Source of the DNA: an uncultured Collinsella sp. | GTDB lineage: Bacteria; Actinomycetota; Coriobacteriia; Coriobacteriales; Coriobacteriaceae | Direction of reading: 5' to 3' | Length of the DNA stretch: 21,687 nucleotides | NCBI GenBank assembly: GCA_900761995.1 | Contig: CAAFEY010000013.1 | Location: forward strand, 1 to 21,687 | Part shown: positions 1-7,172 of the stretch, in pieces | How positions within the stretch are numbered: position 1 is the first letter of the stretch | Layout of the letters: each line of letters begins with the position of its first letter | Translations under genes and position numbers: made by a program | Notes under the pieces: model-generated | Seen by the model: only the letters and a program-made list of their open reading frames with translations | Told to the model about the DNA's origin: nothing | Databases searched by the model: none

Positions 1-180
1 GGGCAGTTCAACGGTCAGGTGACTCAGGACGCTCGTGTAGACGCGCGGCTGCTCGTCGGGATGCACCACGCGCATACGCTTGGGCTCAAACACCCCGTTG
101 GACGAGTCCTCGTTGCGGGCAACCAACGTCGACCCGTCTTAGCTCGCGTTCTTACCAACCAAAATCGTTGTGCACGGCAT
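1..180 (-). pseudogene. C69-family dipeptidase, 5' part, with in-frame stop at codon 14
   Basis: The minus-strand reading frame starts at the ATG at 180-178, after a good Shine-Dalgarno (AAGGAGG, 187-193). It reads MPCTTILVGKNAS, then TAA at 141-139, then continues open as DGSTLVARNEDSSNG and on to the window edge. This is the N-terminus of peptidase family C69 (PepD-type dipeptidases). In that family a cysteine near the N-terminus, here Cys3, becomes the N-terminal nucleophile, and A-S-x-D-G-S-T and R-N-E-D are conserved. The stop sits where the family commonly has tyrosine, so one base change (TAC or TAT to TAA) explains it. Restarting downstream would lose the nucleophile. The gene is therefore probably inactivated, or the base is a sequencing error. 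The remainder lies outside the window. The family call rests on about 60 codons. Confidence 0.7.
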
Positions 181-263
181 GCGCATCCTCCTTGAGCGAA
201 GAAATCAAACGATAACAGTGTATCGCTTCGGCGCAGAAAGGGCGAAACCGCGGCGCTGGCAAC

Positions 264-501
264 CCCCGTGGTCAAAAAATGCCAAATATGAGTACTGTCA
301 CCAATTTAGTAACAGCAATTTTGCTACGCATGGATGTCAAAAATCTACATTTGTTCAAAAATTAGATGGTGTAATTCCTCATAGGTCCAATAAAATAGGC
401 TCTCTATCGATAATAAATATCGTTAGAGAGCCTATTTGACCTAAAATATATGTGACTATCTTGGCAACAGTACTCATATTTGGCATTTTTTGTCCACGGG
501 G
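264..501. repeat. 238-bp element with 35-bp terminal inverted repeats (MITE-like)
   Basis: The arms at 264-298 and 467-501 are reverse complements over 35 bases with a single mismatch (272 versus 493). Each arm starts CCCCGTGG, then CAAAAAATGCCAAATATGAG, then TACTGT. The interior is clearly AT-rich against GC-rich neighbours. It contains a second inverted repeat (393-411 / 419-437) and no convincing gene. It occupies the gap between the dipeptidase start and the folD stop. A non-autonomous mobile element or a dispersed intergenic repeat fits best. I see no clear target-site duplication and cannot count other copies from one window. Confidence 0.6.
389..437 (-). terminator. Hairpin inside the 264-501 element; possible terminator for the folD operon
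   Basis: A 19-bp stem (393-411 with 419-437, one mismatch) closes a 7-base AT loop. The stem contains AGGCTCTCTA and its complement. Read on the minus strand, downstream of folD, it is followed by TTTTATT (389-396), which resembles a short U-tract. Short outer arms TAGGTC (382-387) and GACCTA (438-443) can extend the structure. It could therefore stop transcription from folD, or simply be the core of the repeat element. Confidence 0.4.
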
Positions 502-534
502 TATAGAACTAACCCCTCAAACAGCCCAAAACGC

Positions 535-1389
535 CTATTTCGATGCGCGCTCGGCCGCTTCGATCACGTGTTTGGCGAGGATCGCCGTCGTCACAGCGCC
601 CACGCCGCCCGGCACGGGCGTGATGGCGTTAACGACCGGCTCCGCAGCATCAGAATCGACGTCACCCACCAGCTTGCCAGCGGCCTCGTCCCAATTAATG
701 CCAACATCGATGATCGTCTGGCCCTCGCGAACCGCATCCACGCCAATCGTACGTGCGCGTCCAACGGCGGCAACCACAATGTCGGCAGCACGGCACTCGG
801 CAGCAAGGTCGTGCGTATGCGTATGGCACGTCGTCACTGTGGCATTGCGAGCCGTAAGCATGGCGGCAACGGGACGGCCAATCACCAGCGACCGACCAAC
901 GACCGCGACCTTGGCCCCATCCAGCTCAACGCCGTAATGATCCAGCAAAGCAAGCACGGCTTCGGCTGTGCAGGGGGCAAAACCCTCGCCGCGCCCCGAA
1001 AGCGTGGTGAGCAGCGAAGCCGGCGTCATGGAGTCAACGTCCTTGGCAGGATCGAGTGCCGCGGCAACCGCGTCCTCGTCAAGGCCGGCGGGCAGCGGGC
1101 GGAACATCAGGCAGCCATGAACAGACGAATCGGTATTGATGTCCTCGATGGCCGCCAACAGCTCGTCCTGCGAAACATCGGCGGGAAGCAAAACGCGGCG
1201 AGCCTCAATGCCAACCTTTTCGCAGCGCTTGAGCGCACCGCGCTCGTAGGATAGGTCGTCCTCGCGTTCACCCACGCGCACGATAGCCAGCGTCGGCACA
1301 ACGCCGCGCTCGCGCAAAGCCACGCAGCGAGCAGCAAGTTCCTCAGTCAAAGCGCGAGCAACGGGGGCACCCTTCAGCAGTTCAGCCAT
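535..1389 (-). CDS. folD: Methylenetetrahydrofolate dehydrogenase, FolD family, lacking the cyclohydrolase lysine
   Basis: A 284-aa FolD-family enzyme acting in the cytoplasm on 5,10-methylene-THF with NAD(P). I chose ATG 1389 because MAELLKG is the usual N-terminus; an upstream in-frame start would overlap the preceding gene. Visible family motifs are KDVDSM (residues 117-121, including the conserved aspartate), PCTAEAV near 139, the Rossmann segment VVGRSLVIGRP (163-173) and PGGVGAVTT (260-268). The folate-site motif is normally Y-x3-K. Here it is Y48-E-R-G-A52, so the catalytic lysine is alanine. In human MTHFD1 the equivalent Lys56 is essential for cyclohydrolase but not dehydrogenase activity. 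I infer a dehydrogenase-only enzyme. It starts 2 bases after the stop of the cyclodeaminase-like gene, in one operon. Confidence 0.92.
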   Translation of the reverse strand: MAELLKGAPVARALTEELAARCVALRERGVVPTLAIVRVGEREDDLSYERGALKRCEKVGIEARRVLLPADVSQDELLAAIEDINTDSSVHGCLMFRPLPAGLDEDAVAAALDPAKDVDSMTPASLLTTLSGRGEGFAPCTAEAVLALLDHYGVELDGAKVAVVGRSLVIGRPVAAMLTARNATVTTCHTHTHDLAAECRAADIVVAAVGRARTIGVDAVREGQTIIDVGINWDEAAGKLVGDVDSDAAEPVVNAITPVPGGVGAVTTAILAKHVIEAAERASK

Positions 1390-1391
1390 GG

Positions 1392-2024
1392 CTATCCCCT
1401 CTTCCTTGCGGCGTCGGCGGCGCGGCGCGCCAGCGCATCGGCGCGCGGCAACCACATGTCGAGCAACTCATCACACGCCGTCTCGAGCTCCTCAGCACGA
1501 GCGCGATCCTTCATAGACGTGGTGTTCGCAAAGAGCGTCAAGCTCGCGCCCTGCATAGCGGAACGGCAGAACACGGCGCCGCACGCCACATCGGACAGCA
1601 GCTGACGCGAACCCTTGTCGGCCATGTCCTCGAGCAGCGCCAGTGCACGCCCGCAGGCATCCATAATGCGATACGGCGGCATAGCGGCCACATGCAGCGC
1701 ATCCTGAATCGCGGTCGCTCGAGCCGGATCGCCACGCGGAATACCGTACGCCGCGGACACCTGCCCATATGCACGAACGTCCTCGGCAACCAACTCGACA
1801 AGCTCCTGGGCCAACTCATCTGCCTGGGCAAATGCGCGCGTCAGGTCATCCGCGCGATCGGCAAGCGCAGGATTGGTCGCACCATAACGAGCGACCATTC
1901 CACAAAGCGAGGCGCCCAGCGCGCCCACAAAGGCGCTCGCGCTGCCACCGCCGGGAACCGGCTCGCGTGCGGCAAGTGCCTCGGCAAACTCTCGACAGGT
2001 TTTATCCATCATCTCTTGGCTCAT
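1392..2024 (-). CDS. Cyclodeaminase/methenyl-THF cyclohydrolase family protein (FchA-like)
   Basis: A 210-aa protein of the formiminotransferase-cyclodeaminase C-terminal (FTCD_C) family. It is all-helical by appearance and carries the family signature PVPGGGSASAFVGALGASL near residues 23-41. Stand-alone members act as methenyl-THF cyclohydrolase (FchA) or formimino-THF cyclodeaminase. I prefer ATG 2024 (MSQEMMDKT) because GAAGGT lies 8 bases upstream; a GTG at 2030 is too close to that site. The gene is directly followed by folD (2-base gap). Since that FolD lacks its cyclohydrolase lysine, this protein probably supplies the cyclohydrolase step. No histidine-degradation gene is visible that would favour the cyclodeaminase role. 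The leader at 2053-2074 can form a small GC hairpin of unknown meaning. Confidence 0.85.
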   Translation of the reverse strand: MSQEMMDKTCREFAEALAAREPVPGGGSASAFVGALGASLCGMVARYGATNPALADRADDLTRAFAQADELAQELVELVAEDVRAYGQVSAAYGIPRGDPARATAIQDALHVAAMPPYRIMDACGRALALLEDMADKGSRQLLSDVACGAVFCRSAMQGASLTLFANTTSMKDRARAEELETACDELLDMWLPRADALARRAADAARKRG

Positions 2025-2185
2025 ACGCACGCACCTTCAAGTCATATACATCGGTCAGGCGGCAACCGCCGACCAACCGCATCGAACACGTAATGGTGCT
2101 AAGTCTAGCCCATAAGCACATGGGCGTCAGCGCACCTGGCCATCGCGGATTTCTATGACGAACGATAGGCCATGCCAACGCAAAC

Positions 2186-2203
2186 ATGGGACACATGGCC
2201 CAC
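2186..2203. promoter_or_regulatory. 18-bp dyad motif upstream of lipoprotein 1 (copy 1)
   Basis: ATGGGACACATGGCCCAC occurs here and, identically, at 3154-3171 upstream of the second lipoprotein. Its core is a perfect dyad of the form TGGG-n-CA-nn-TG-n-CCCA, typical of a dimeric repressor or activator site. It lies about 200 bases before the lipoprotein ATG. The rest of the 377-base gap (2025-2401) holds the fchA leader hairpin, a separate inverted repeat GCCCAT/ATGGGC (2108-2125), and a short leader reading frame. I found no convincing promoter hexamers. The regulator is not identifiable from this window. Confidence 0.45.
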
Positions 2204-2258
2204 GTTTCGAGACTCCCGGGCAGCGGCAACTGGGGCATACATATAGGTAAGGAGCCCC

Positions 2259-2405
2259 ATGTTGGGGCAACGCTCATCACGGCACCGGACGACGAATGGA
2301 GGAATCACCGCACAGCAAACAAAGTCATCATGTGCACGCGCAACCGCCGCCCCAGCGATCCGCGGCACACGATGTCCCTGGCAGACAAGGAGGACACCAC
2401 CATGA
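2259..2405 (+). CDS. Possible 48-aa leader ORF overlapping the lipoprotein 1 start
   Basis: The ATG at 2259 follows TAAGGAG and opens a 48-codon frame beginning MLGQRSSRHR. Its TGA overlaps the next gene's ATG as ATGA, an arrangement used for translational coupling. The start sits inside a small perfect hairpin (GCCCCA-TGT-TGGGGC). The peptide is basic and low-complexity and matches nothing I recognise. It may be a leader peptide or chance. A similar but much shorter frame precedes the second lipoprotein. Confidence 0.2.
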   Translation: MLGQRSSRHRTTNGGITAQQTKSSCARATAAPAIRGTRCPWQTRRTPP

Positions 2406-3004
2406 AGAAAAAGACCCTATCGATCCTTTCCCTTTGCGTCGCCCTCTTTGCCGCATTTGCCCTTGTCGGCTGCGGCGGGAGCGCATCGGGCGGAGGCGGC
2501 AGCACCGCCAAGAGCGAAAGCAAGGAAAAGGCCCCCGTCGCCAAGAAGACCGACTTTATCTGGTTTAAGGTCGAGATGCCCGAGGGCGTCGGCGTAAGCG
2601 ACTCCGCCGGCAAGAATGCCGACAGGGTCCAGCTCACCTTCCCCGAAGACGAGAACGCCTCGGCCGATCGTTTTATCCCCGTTTGGAAAAAAGCGCTGAC
2701 TGCCGAGGAATCCCACGCCGACCAGGCGGAAAAGAAGGGGGATACGTTCCAGTGGAAGGATGGCGGGTCCGTCGAGTATAACGGCAGGACGTGGCTCGTC
2801 GGAACGTACGAGGACAACAGTGGCATCACAACCCTCCTCTTTACCGACGTTGAGCCGGGAAGCGTCTACGTCCTCATCTCGAACTTCGACCAGCACAAGA
2901 AAGAAGCCGAGGCGCTCCTCAACTCCATCGAGTTCCCCGATGACATGGCAGAGGCAGTTTCCGAGGCACGCGAAGTCGAGATTTCGAGCATCGAGATCAA
3001 GTAA
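2402..3004 (+). CDS. Putative lipoprotein 1 (paralogue of the 3245-3838 gene)
   Basis: A 200-aa secreted lipoprotein of unknown function. MKKK, a hydrophobic stretch, and the lipobox L-V-G-C (cysteine near residue 24) show signal peptidase II processing and lipid anchoring to the outer face of the membrane. A flexible Gly/Ser/Lys linker precedes a globular domain starting TDFIWFKVEMPEGV, followed by mixed strand and helix segments. I chose ATG 2402 because AAGGAGG sits just upstream and the Lys-rich n-region follows. The next gene is clearly homologous: same signal peptide, same WFKVE-x-PEGV segment and same EIEIK-type tail. That indicates tandem duplication. Each copy ends in its own strong terminator, so they are separate transcription units. 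Confidence 0.9.
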   Translation: MKKKTLSILSLCVALFAAFALVGCGGSASGGGGSTAKSESKEKAPVAKKTDFIWFKVEMPEGVGVSDSAGKNADRVQLTFPEDENASADRFIPVWKKALTAEESHADQAEKKGDTFQWKDGGSVEYNGRTWLVGTYEDNSGITTLLFTDVEPGSVYVLISNFDQHKKEAEALLNSIEFPDDMAEAVSEAREVEISSIEIK

Positions 3005-3072
3005 CGGGACACCCGCACGCGCCTACGCGCACCAGCGCGCATGCGCCCATTAAAACAACGGGCGCCCAACCC

Positions 3073-3107
3073 GGGGAGGGCCGACAGCATCGGCCCTCCC
3101 CTCTTTT
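3073..3107 (+). terminator. Rho-independent terminator after lipoprotein 1
   Basis: A perfect 12-bp GC-rich stem (3073-3084 with 3090-3101, GGGGAGGGCCGA) closes the loop CAGCA and is followed by TCTTTT. It lies 69 bases after the lipoprotein stop. Confidence 0.9.
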
Positions 3108-3153
3108 GGACCCGCGCATATTGCCACTTGTCGGCGCAATTCCAGCCCTCAGA

Positions 3154-3171
3154 ATGGGACACATGGCCCAC
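3154..3171. promoter_or_regulatory. 18-bp dyad motif upstream of lipoprotein 2 (copy 2)
   Basis: Identical over 18 bases to 2186-2203, with the same TGGG-n-CA-nn-TG-n-CCCA symmetry. It lies 73 bases before the lipoprotein ATG. Just upstream are weak hexamers, TTGTCG (3129-3134) and CAGAAT (3150-3155) with a 15-16 base gap, which would put the dyad over the transcription start, where a repressor would act. The hexamers are poor, so the promoter part is tentative. Confidence 0.45.
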
Positions 3172-3244
3172 CCTAGCGAGCCGTCCACGCGTACAGTAAA
3201 GGCAGGTAATCCATGGGCGGTTACAGATCGAGGAGGACACGACC

Positions 3245-3838
3245 ATGAAAAAGAAGGCCTTTGCGATTCTCACCCTCTGCATCAGTCTCTTTGCCGCGGT
3301 TGCCCTGGTGGGTTGCGGCGGAAGCGGCGGCGCTACCGGCAGTGGCGGTGGCGGCGGCGCAGAAAAGCCAGCCGTGGATATGAGGACCGACTTCATCTGG
3401 TTTAAGGTCGAGGTGCCCGAGGGCGTCGAAATCACGGACGTCGCAGGCGACACGGCCGATAGGGCCCAGTTTAAGTTCACCGAGAGCGAGCACGCCAGCG
3501 ACCGCTTCATCCCCGTCTTCGACTCTGACAAGAACGCTGACGAGCTGTTCGACTACGAGGCCAAATGGAAGGCCAACTTTGAGTGGACCGAGAATGATCC
3601 CGTCAAGTACAACGGCAAGACCTGGCGCAACGCTTCCTATACACACTCGGGCGGCGTGACGACTGAGTACTTCACCGAAGCAGGCGGCGGCAGCGTATAC
3701 GTGAGCATCGACAACGTCGAGGAGCACAAGGACGCCGTCGAGACCATGATGAAGTCTCTGGAATTTGCCGACGACATCGCCGAAGCCAAGACCGAGGCCA
3801 TGGACGTCAAGCTCGACGATATCGAGATCAAGCGCTAA
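3245..3838 (+). CDS. Putative lipoprotein 2 (paralogue of the 2402-3004 gene)
   Basis: A 197-aa lipoprotein of unknown function with the same plan as its upstream neighbour: MKKK n-region, hydrophobic core, lipobox L-V-G-C near residue 24, a Gly-rich linker, then TDFIWFKVEVPEGV and a domain ending DDIEIKR. The DNA around WFKVE is almost identical between the copies while the linker and central part have diverged, so the duplication is not very recent. The start is set by AGGAGGACACGACC before ATG 3245. An 11-codon frame (3213-3248) ends ATGA across this start. The gene has its own upstream dyad and terminator. Acid-rich, soluble outer domains of this kind could bind a ligand or partner, but nothing visible says which. 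Confidence 0.9.
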   Translation: MKKKAFAILTLCISLFAAVALVGCGGSGGATGSGGGGGAEKPAVDMRTDFIWFKVEVPEGVEITDVAGDTADRAQFKFTESEHASDRFIPVFDSDKNADELFDYEAKWKANFEWTENDPVKYNGKTWRNASYTHSGGVTTEYFTEAGGGSVYVSIDNVEEHKDAVETMMKSLEFADDIAEAKTEAMDVKLDDIEIKR

Positions 3839-3908
3839 GCAACTGGCGAGCGCAGCGGGAAACACGGGCGCAGTGCAAACAAGCGACGGTGCCCCAGCGT
3901 TTCGTACT

Positions 3909-3942
3909 AAGGGAGGGCCGGTAAACCGACCCTCCCTTTCTT
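3909..3942 (+). terminator. Rho-independent terminator after lipoprotein 2
   Basis: A 13-bp stem (3909-3921 with 3926-3938, one C-A mismatch) closes the loop TAAA; the downstream strand reads CCCTCCCTTTCTT. It resembles the terminator after lipoprotein 1 and may have been duplicated with the gene. The 200 bases between it and the next ATG hold nothing else I recognise. Confidence 0.85.
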
Positions 3943-4144
3943 ATGCCGGCACCTGACGAACGCGAGGATGCCGGACGCCGGAACCACCCCAAATGTGGCA
4001 ACGGTACGAAAACGGCAAGCACCCAAACACGTCCGCCCGCCGATTTATAGCGCCGCGCACACAATTTAAGCCGACACCTTTAAACATCCGGGCAGTATAG
4101 TGACCAAAATGAGCGCATTACCGCACCCTGCGAATGGAGGAGTT

Positions 4145-6643
4145 ATGACCGAACACCACGCCATCAGTCGTCGAGCGTTTACGCTGGGCCTAGGACTTGC
4201 GGCGTTGTCGCCGCTTGCAAGCCTGCCCGAAACCGCGGGATTGGGCCTTCCCATGCGCGCGGCATTTGCAGAAGACACGCCCACACCGGCGGCCACCCTC
4301 GACAAGTTCGTCATTCGCCTTCGCCCCGCGGGCTATTTTCGCACCGCGAGCGTCAACCAAGACGGCAACGTTCGCGGCAACGTCTGCCACCTGTTTAACG
4401 ACGGCACGTCCAGCAAGCTCATCCTTGAGAACGTAACGACCAAGAATGACGATACAAACTGGTATGCTATCCGCACCTTGCTCAATTTCGAAGAGCATAA
4501 AAAGACGGGCTACAGCATTTGGTCGGTCGACGACGACTCTGACAAAGATGGAAAGGTCATCCACGTATGGGGCGGCGAGTATGACAACAAGCCCAGCCGC
4601 GCTTTTGCGTTCGAGCGTCAATCAAACGGAACCTATATCATCCGAGACCGCACGGTCGAGAAAGAAACCGAGAAAAAAGACATTAAGTACCTGGCAATAG
4701 AATCGAACGGCGAAGACCAGGACAACAATAAGATCTGCCATAAGAGTAAGAGCATTCCGTGGGAGCTCGAACTTATCGGTTACGACATGAAAAAGAACGA
4801 TGCCACGGTTAGCAGCCTCGACTGGATCACGTACAGCAGCTACGTCGATGGGCCATGTTGGATGAAATACGTCGACGACAACAAGTTCCTCGACGAGCTG
4901 AGCATCCCGGGTACGCACGATTCGGGCACCTGCAGCGTGGACAACGACACTGAGCCCCAATCCTCGCAAGTAAAATGCCAGCAGGATTACATTCCCACGC
5001 AGTTGCTCGAAGGCATTCGCTATTTTGATATCCGGCTCGGAAAGGGCGACGACCCCGGTATCGACCACGGGGATTACTACCTGCTCAAAAAAGACGCGTA
5101 CTTTATGCATCTTTCCGATGTCATAGGCTACTTCAAAACGTTTTTGAACGAAAACCCGACAGAAGCGCTCGTCATACTTGTATCACGAGGCAACGACGAG
5201 GCTACCGACGAAAGTGTTACGACGGCTTTCGCCAAGGTTTTGGACGACAACCCCAAACTGTTCTATACGTCGAGCCGAATCCCCGCGCTACACGAGGTGC
5301 GCGGAAAGATCGTTCTGCTGCGTCGATTTAGGCTCGCCGGCAACAGTGTAAGCGGCCACACGTGGGGCCTCGACCTTACCGAATGGGATGACAAGATCAA
5401 GGCTCACTCCGACAGCGCCACTATGTGTCTCGTCCAAGACGCGCGGGGCTTTGAAGCCGCGGGGGAAACAGGCGACAAAGAGCCCTATTGCACCAAGGTA
5501 TACGCCCAGGACAAGTACAAACTCACGGGAACCGACAAGCTCAGCTGGGTCGATAATGCGCTGAAGGAAACGACCGGGCGCACGCGCAACAAGGTGGACG
5601 TCGTGGACGATGACGGGGCCAAGGTGCAAGTCCAGGAGCGTTGCTGGTCTATCAACTACACCAGCTGCACGGGCTTGTCGCACGGAGGCAATCCTTTTAC
5701 CTCGGCACGAGTAGTCAACGAGCATCTGTATAAGAGCCCGTACATCAATCCCAGCGGCACCGAGGATACAAAGTCAGATTACCTCAAGCACATTGGCATC
5801 ATCGCATCCGACTTTGTTGATGCGGCGCTGGCCCGGAGCATCTACCAGCGCAATTACGATACGGAGCACAAGCAGACGGCTTCGTACTATCTCCCGTACT
5901 ATCTCCCGACCCGCATGCGCATGACGTACGGCGACTCGCTGAGCGATGCCTCATTCCAGGATGGCAAGACCGTTGGCGAGGGTCATTTCCGCCTTGCTGA
6001 CAGCAGCAACGCGCTCAACGCGACAGCTTCGGGCCATGCGTTTGCCATTGAATACGTGGATGTCGACGCCCTGGGCAACGAGACCGTTACGGGGCTGCAG
6101 GGCTCTGTGCCCATCGATATCGATCCACGCGCGCTGACGCCCCATTTTGAGGGACTCGAAGGACTTAAGGCCGGCGAAGACGTGCGCGCCAAGATTGCGG
6201 CATCACTCGAGGGCAAGCTCGAAACCGATGCCTGCACGGCCCAGCTCGAGTTTGTGCACGACGCAGACGGCGCTCCGGGCACGGCAATGGCCGAGGGCGA
6301 AACATTTGCCGCAGGAACGTACTGGGTGCGCGTGAACGGTCTCTTGGGCGACGCGGCGCAGAACTACACGCTCGCCAGCGACGGAGCCGCAAGCTTTACC
6401 GTTGCAGCCTCGGGCAACGCGGGCGGCGCCGGCACCGGTACCGGCGCCAACGCAGACGGCGCCGACAAGAACGGCAAGGGCAACAAGAGAGACCAGGGCA
6501 AGAGCTCGGGCGGAAAGCTCGCCAACACGGGCGACGGTTCTGGCGTTGCCGCCGGGCTCGCTGCCGCCGCCGTAGCGACGACGGTCGCCGGCGCAGCAAT
6601 GCTTGCCAGTGACCGCGACAATACCGAGGACGTTAACGAATAG
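4145..6643 (+). CDS. Tat-exported, sortase-anchored PI-PLC X-domain protein
   Basis: An 832-aa surface protein. ATG 4145 follows GGAGG and gives a Tat signal (S-R-R-A-F, residues 8-12, then a hydrophobic stretch to A-F-A near 42). Residues about 52-212 look like a ricin-type beta-trefoil carbohydrate-binding domain, by pattern only. The PI-PLC X domain follows: IPGTHDSGT (254-262, His258), YFDIR (Arg297) and DHG (His308), matching the catalytic histidines and arginine of bacterial phosphatidylinositol-specific phospholipase C. A later SDFVD near 555-559 fits the domain's final aspartate region. Residues about 660-755 resemble an immunoglobulin-like domain. A Gly/Lys-rich linker leads to the sorting signal LANTG (792-796), a hydrophobic segment and an unusually acidic tail. 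Likely a wall-anchored phosphodiesterase cleaving (glyco)phosphoinositides. The exact substrate is unknown. Confidence 0.85.
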   Translation: MTEHHAISRRAFTLGLGLAALSPLASLPETAGLGLPMRAAFAEDTPTPAATLDKFVIRLRPAGYFRTASVNQDGNVRGNVCHLFNDGTSSKLILENVTTKNDDTNWYAIRTLLNFEEHKKTGYSIWSVDDDSDKDGKVIHVWGGEYDNKPSRAFAFERQSNGTYIIRDRTVEKETEKKDIKYLAIESNGEDQDNNKICHKSKSIPWELELIGYDMKKNDATVSSLDWITYSSYVDGPCWMKYVDDNKFLDELSIPGTHDSGTCSVDNDTEPQSSQVKCQQDYIPTQLLEGIRYFDIRLGKGDDPGIDHGDYYLLKKDAYFMHLSDVIGYFKTFLNENPTEALVILVSRGNDEATDESVTTAFAKVLDDNPKLFYTSSRIPALHEVRGKIVLLRRFRLAGNSVSGHTWGLDLTEWDDKIKAHSDSATMCLVQDARGFEAAGETGDKEPYCTKVYAQDKYKLTGTDKLSWVDNALKETTGRTRNKVDVVDDDGAKVQVQERCWSINYTSCTGLSHGGNPFTSARVVNEHLYKSPYINPSGTEDTKSDYLKHIGIIASDFVDAALARSIYQRNYDTEHKQTASYYLPYYLPTRMRMTYGDSLSDASFQDGKTVGEGHFRLADSSNALNATASGHAFAIEYVDVDALGNETVTGLQGSVPIDIDPRALTPHFEGLEGLKAGEDVRAKIAASLEGKLETDACTAQLEFVHDADGAPGTAMAEGETFAAGTYWVRVNGLLGDAAQNYTLASDGAASFTVAASGNAGGAGTGTGANADGADKNGKGNKRDQGKSSGGKLANTGDGSGVAAGLAAAAVATTVAGAAMLASDRDNTEDVNE

Positions 6644-6672
6644 GCAAGCCAGTTTTTTGGGCGCATCAACTC

Positions 6673-6710
6673 AATCGGGGCGCAGAATACCGTTCTGCGC
6701 CCCGATTTTT
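6673..6710 (+). terminator. Rho-independent terminator after the PI-PLC gene
   Basis: A perfect 15-bp stem (6673-6687 with 6693-6707) around ATCGGGGCGCAGAA closes a 5-base loop and ends in TTTTT. It lies between convergent genes, but the minus-strand side has no clear U-tract, so it mainly serves the plus strand. Confidence 0.9.
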
Positions 6711-6735
6711 ACCTTGGACCGAACGCCGTTATCGG

Positions 6736-7005
6736 CTACATCACCATGTTCAGCGCGTTCACAAATTCCTGGGCCTTCGCACGGCTACTCAGGCTAAAGA
6801 CGCAAGCGGTCAACAGTCGATTGCGCAGAAAAACATCACGGCCTTTGATTCTATTGACGCCCGTGATGTCCTTAAGATAGACAATCTCGGTGTGCTTGCC
6901 GCCGAAAGTGCCCTTCCTGAGCACCTCGATACGGTTGGGGTAGATCTTGACGTCTTTAAATCTACCCGAGCCCTTGTCCTGAAACAGCAAGGTGTTATTG
7001 TCCAT
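6736..7005 (-). CDS. Small PH-like domain protein
   Basis: An 89-aa soluble protein without signal peptide or membrane segment. I chose ATG 7005 (MDNNTLLFQDKG) because GGGAG lies 8 bases upstream; a TTG at 7050 in the same frame lacks a good site. The pattern is a run of beta-strands (FKDVKIYPNRIEVLRKG, then EIVYLKDITGVNRI) ending in a helix (SRAKAQEFVNALNMV). This is the layout of bacterial PH-like (bPH) domains. The function of such small stand-alone proteins is mostly unknown. It is divergent from the DUF1016 gene, with a 167-base gap between start codons in which I see no clear promoter. Confidence 0.65.
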   Translation of the reverse strand: MDNNTLLFQDKGSGRFKDVKIYPNRIEVLRKGTFGGKHTEIVYLKDITGVNRIKGRDVFLRNRLLTACVFSLSSRAKAQEFVNALNMVM

Positions 7006-7172
7006 GCATGTCACTCCCATGGGGTTCGTGAAAACTGTCTCTATTGCCAAATTTTAGTCACCGCAAGGCCCCCATGCGAAGTTGCCAGACAGCGCAGCGA
7101 TTCGTGTCCGTACGAGTCTTTAAACTAAATGCAATAAAGATGCGTCCTCAAGAGGAAAGTCGGGCGATATTG

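Noticed and set aside
170..439. Plus-strand open frame running into the 264-501 repeat element
   Set aside because: Starts at GTG inside the dipeptidase gene and crosses the inverted repeat; no Shine-Dalgarno or protein-like composition.
2025..2100. Tetrahydrofolate riboswitch in the leader of the cyclohydrolase-folD operon
   Set aside because: A small GC hairpin (2053-2074) is present, but I could not match the conserved core of either known THF riboswitch class.
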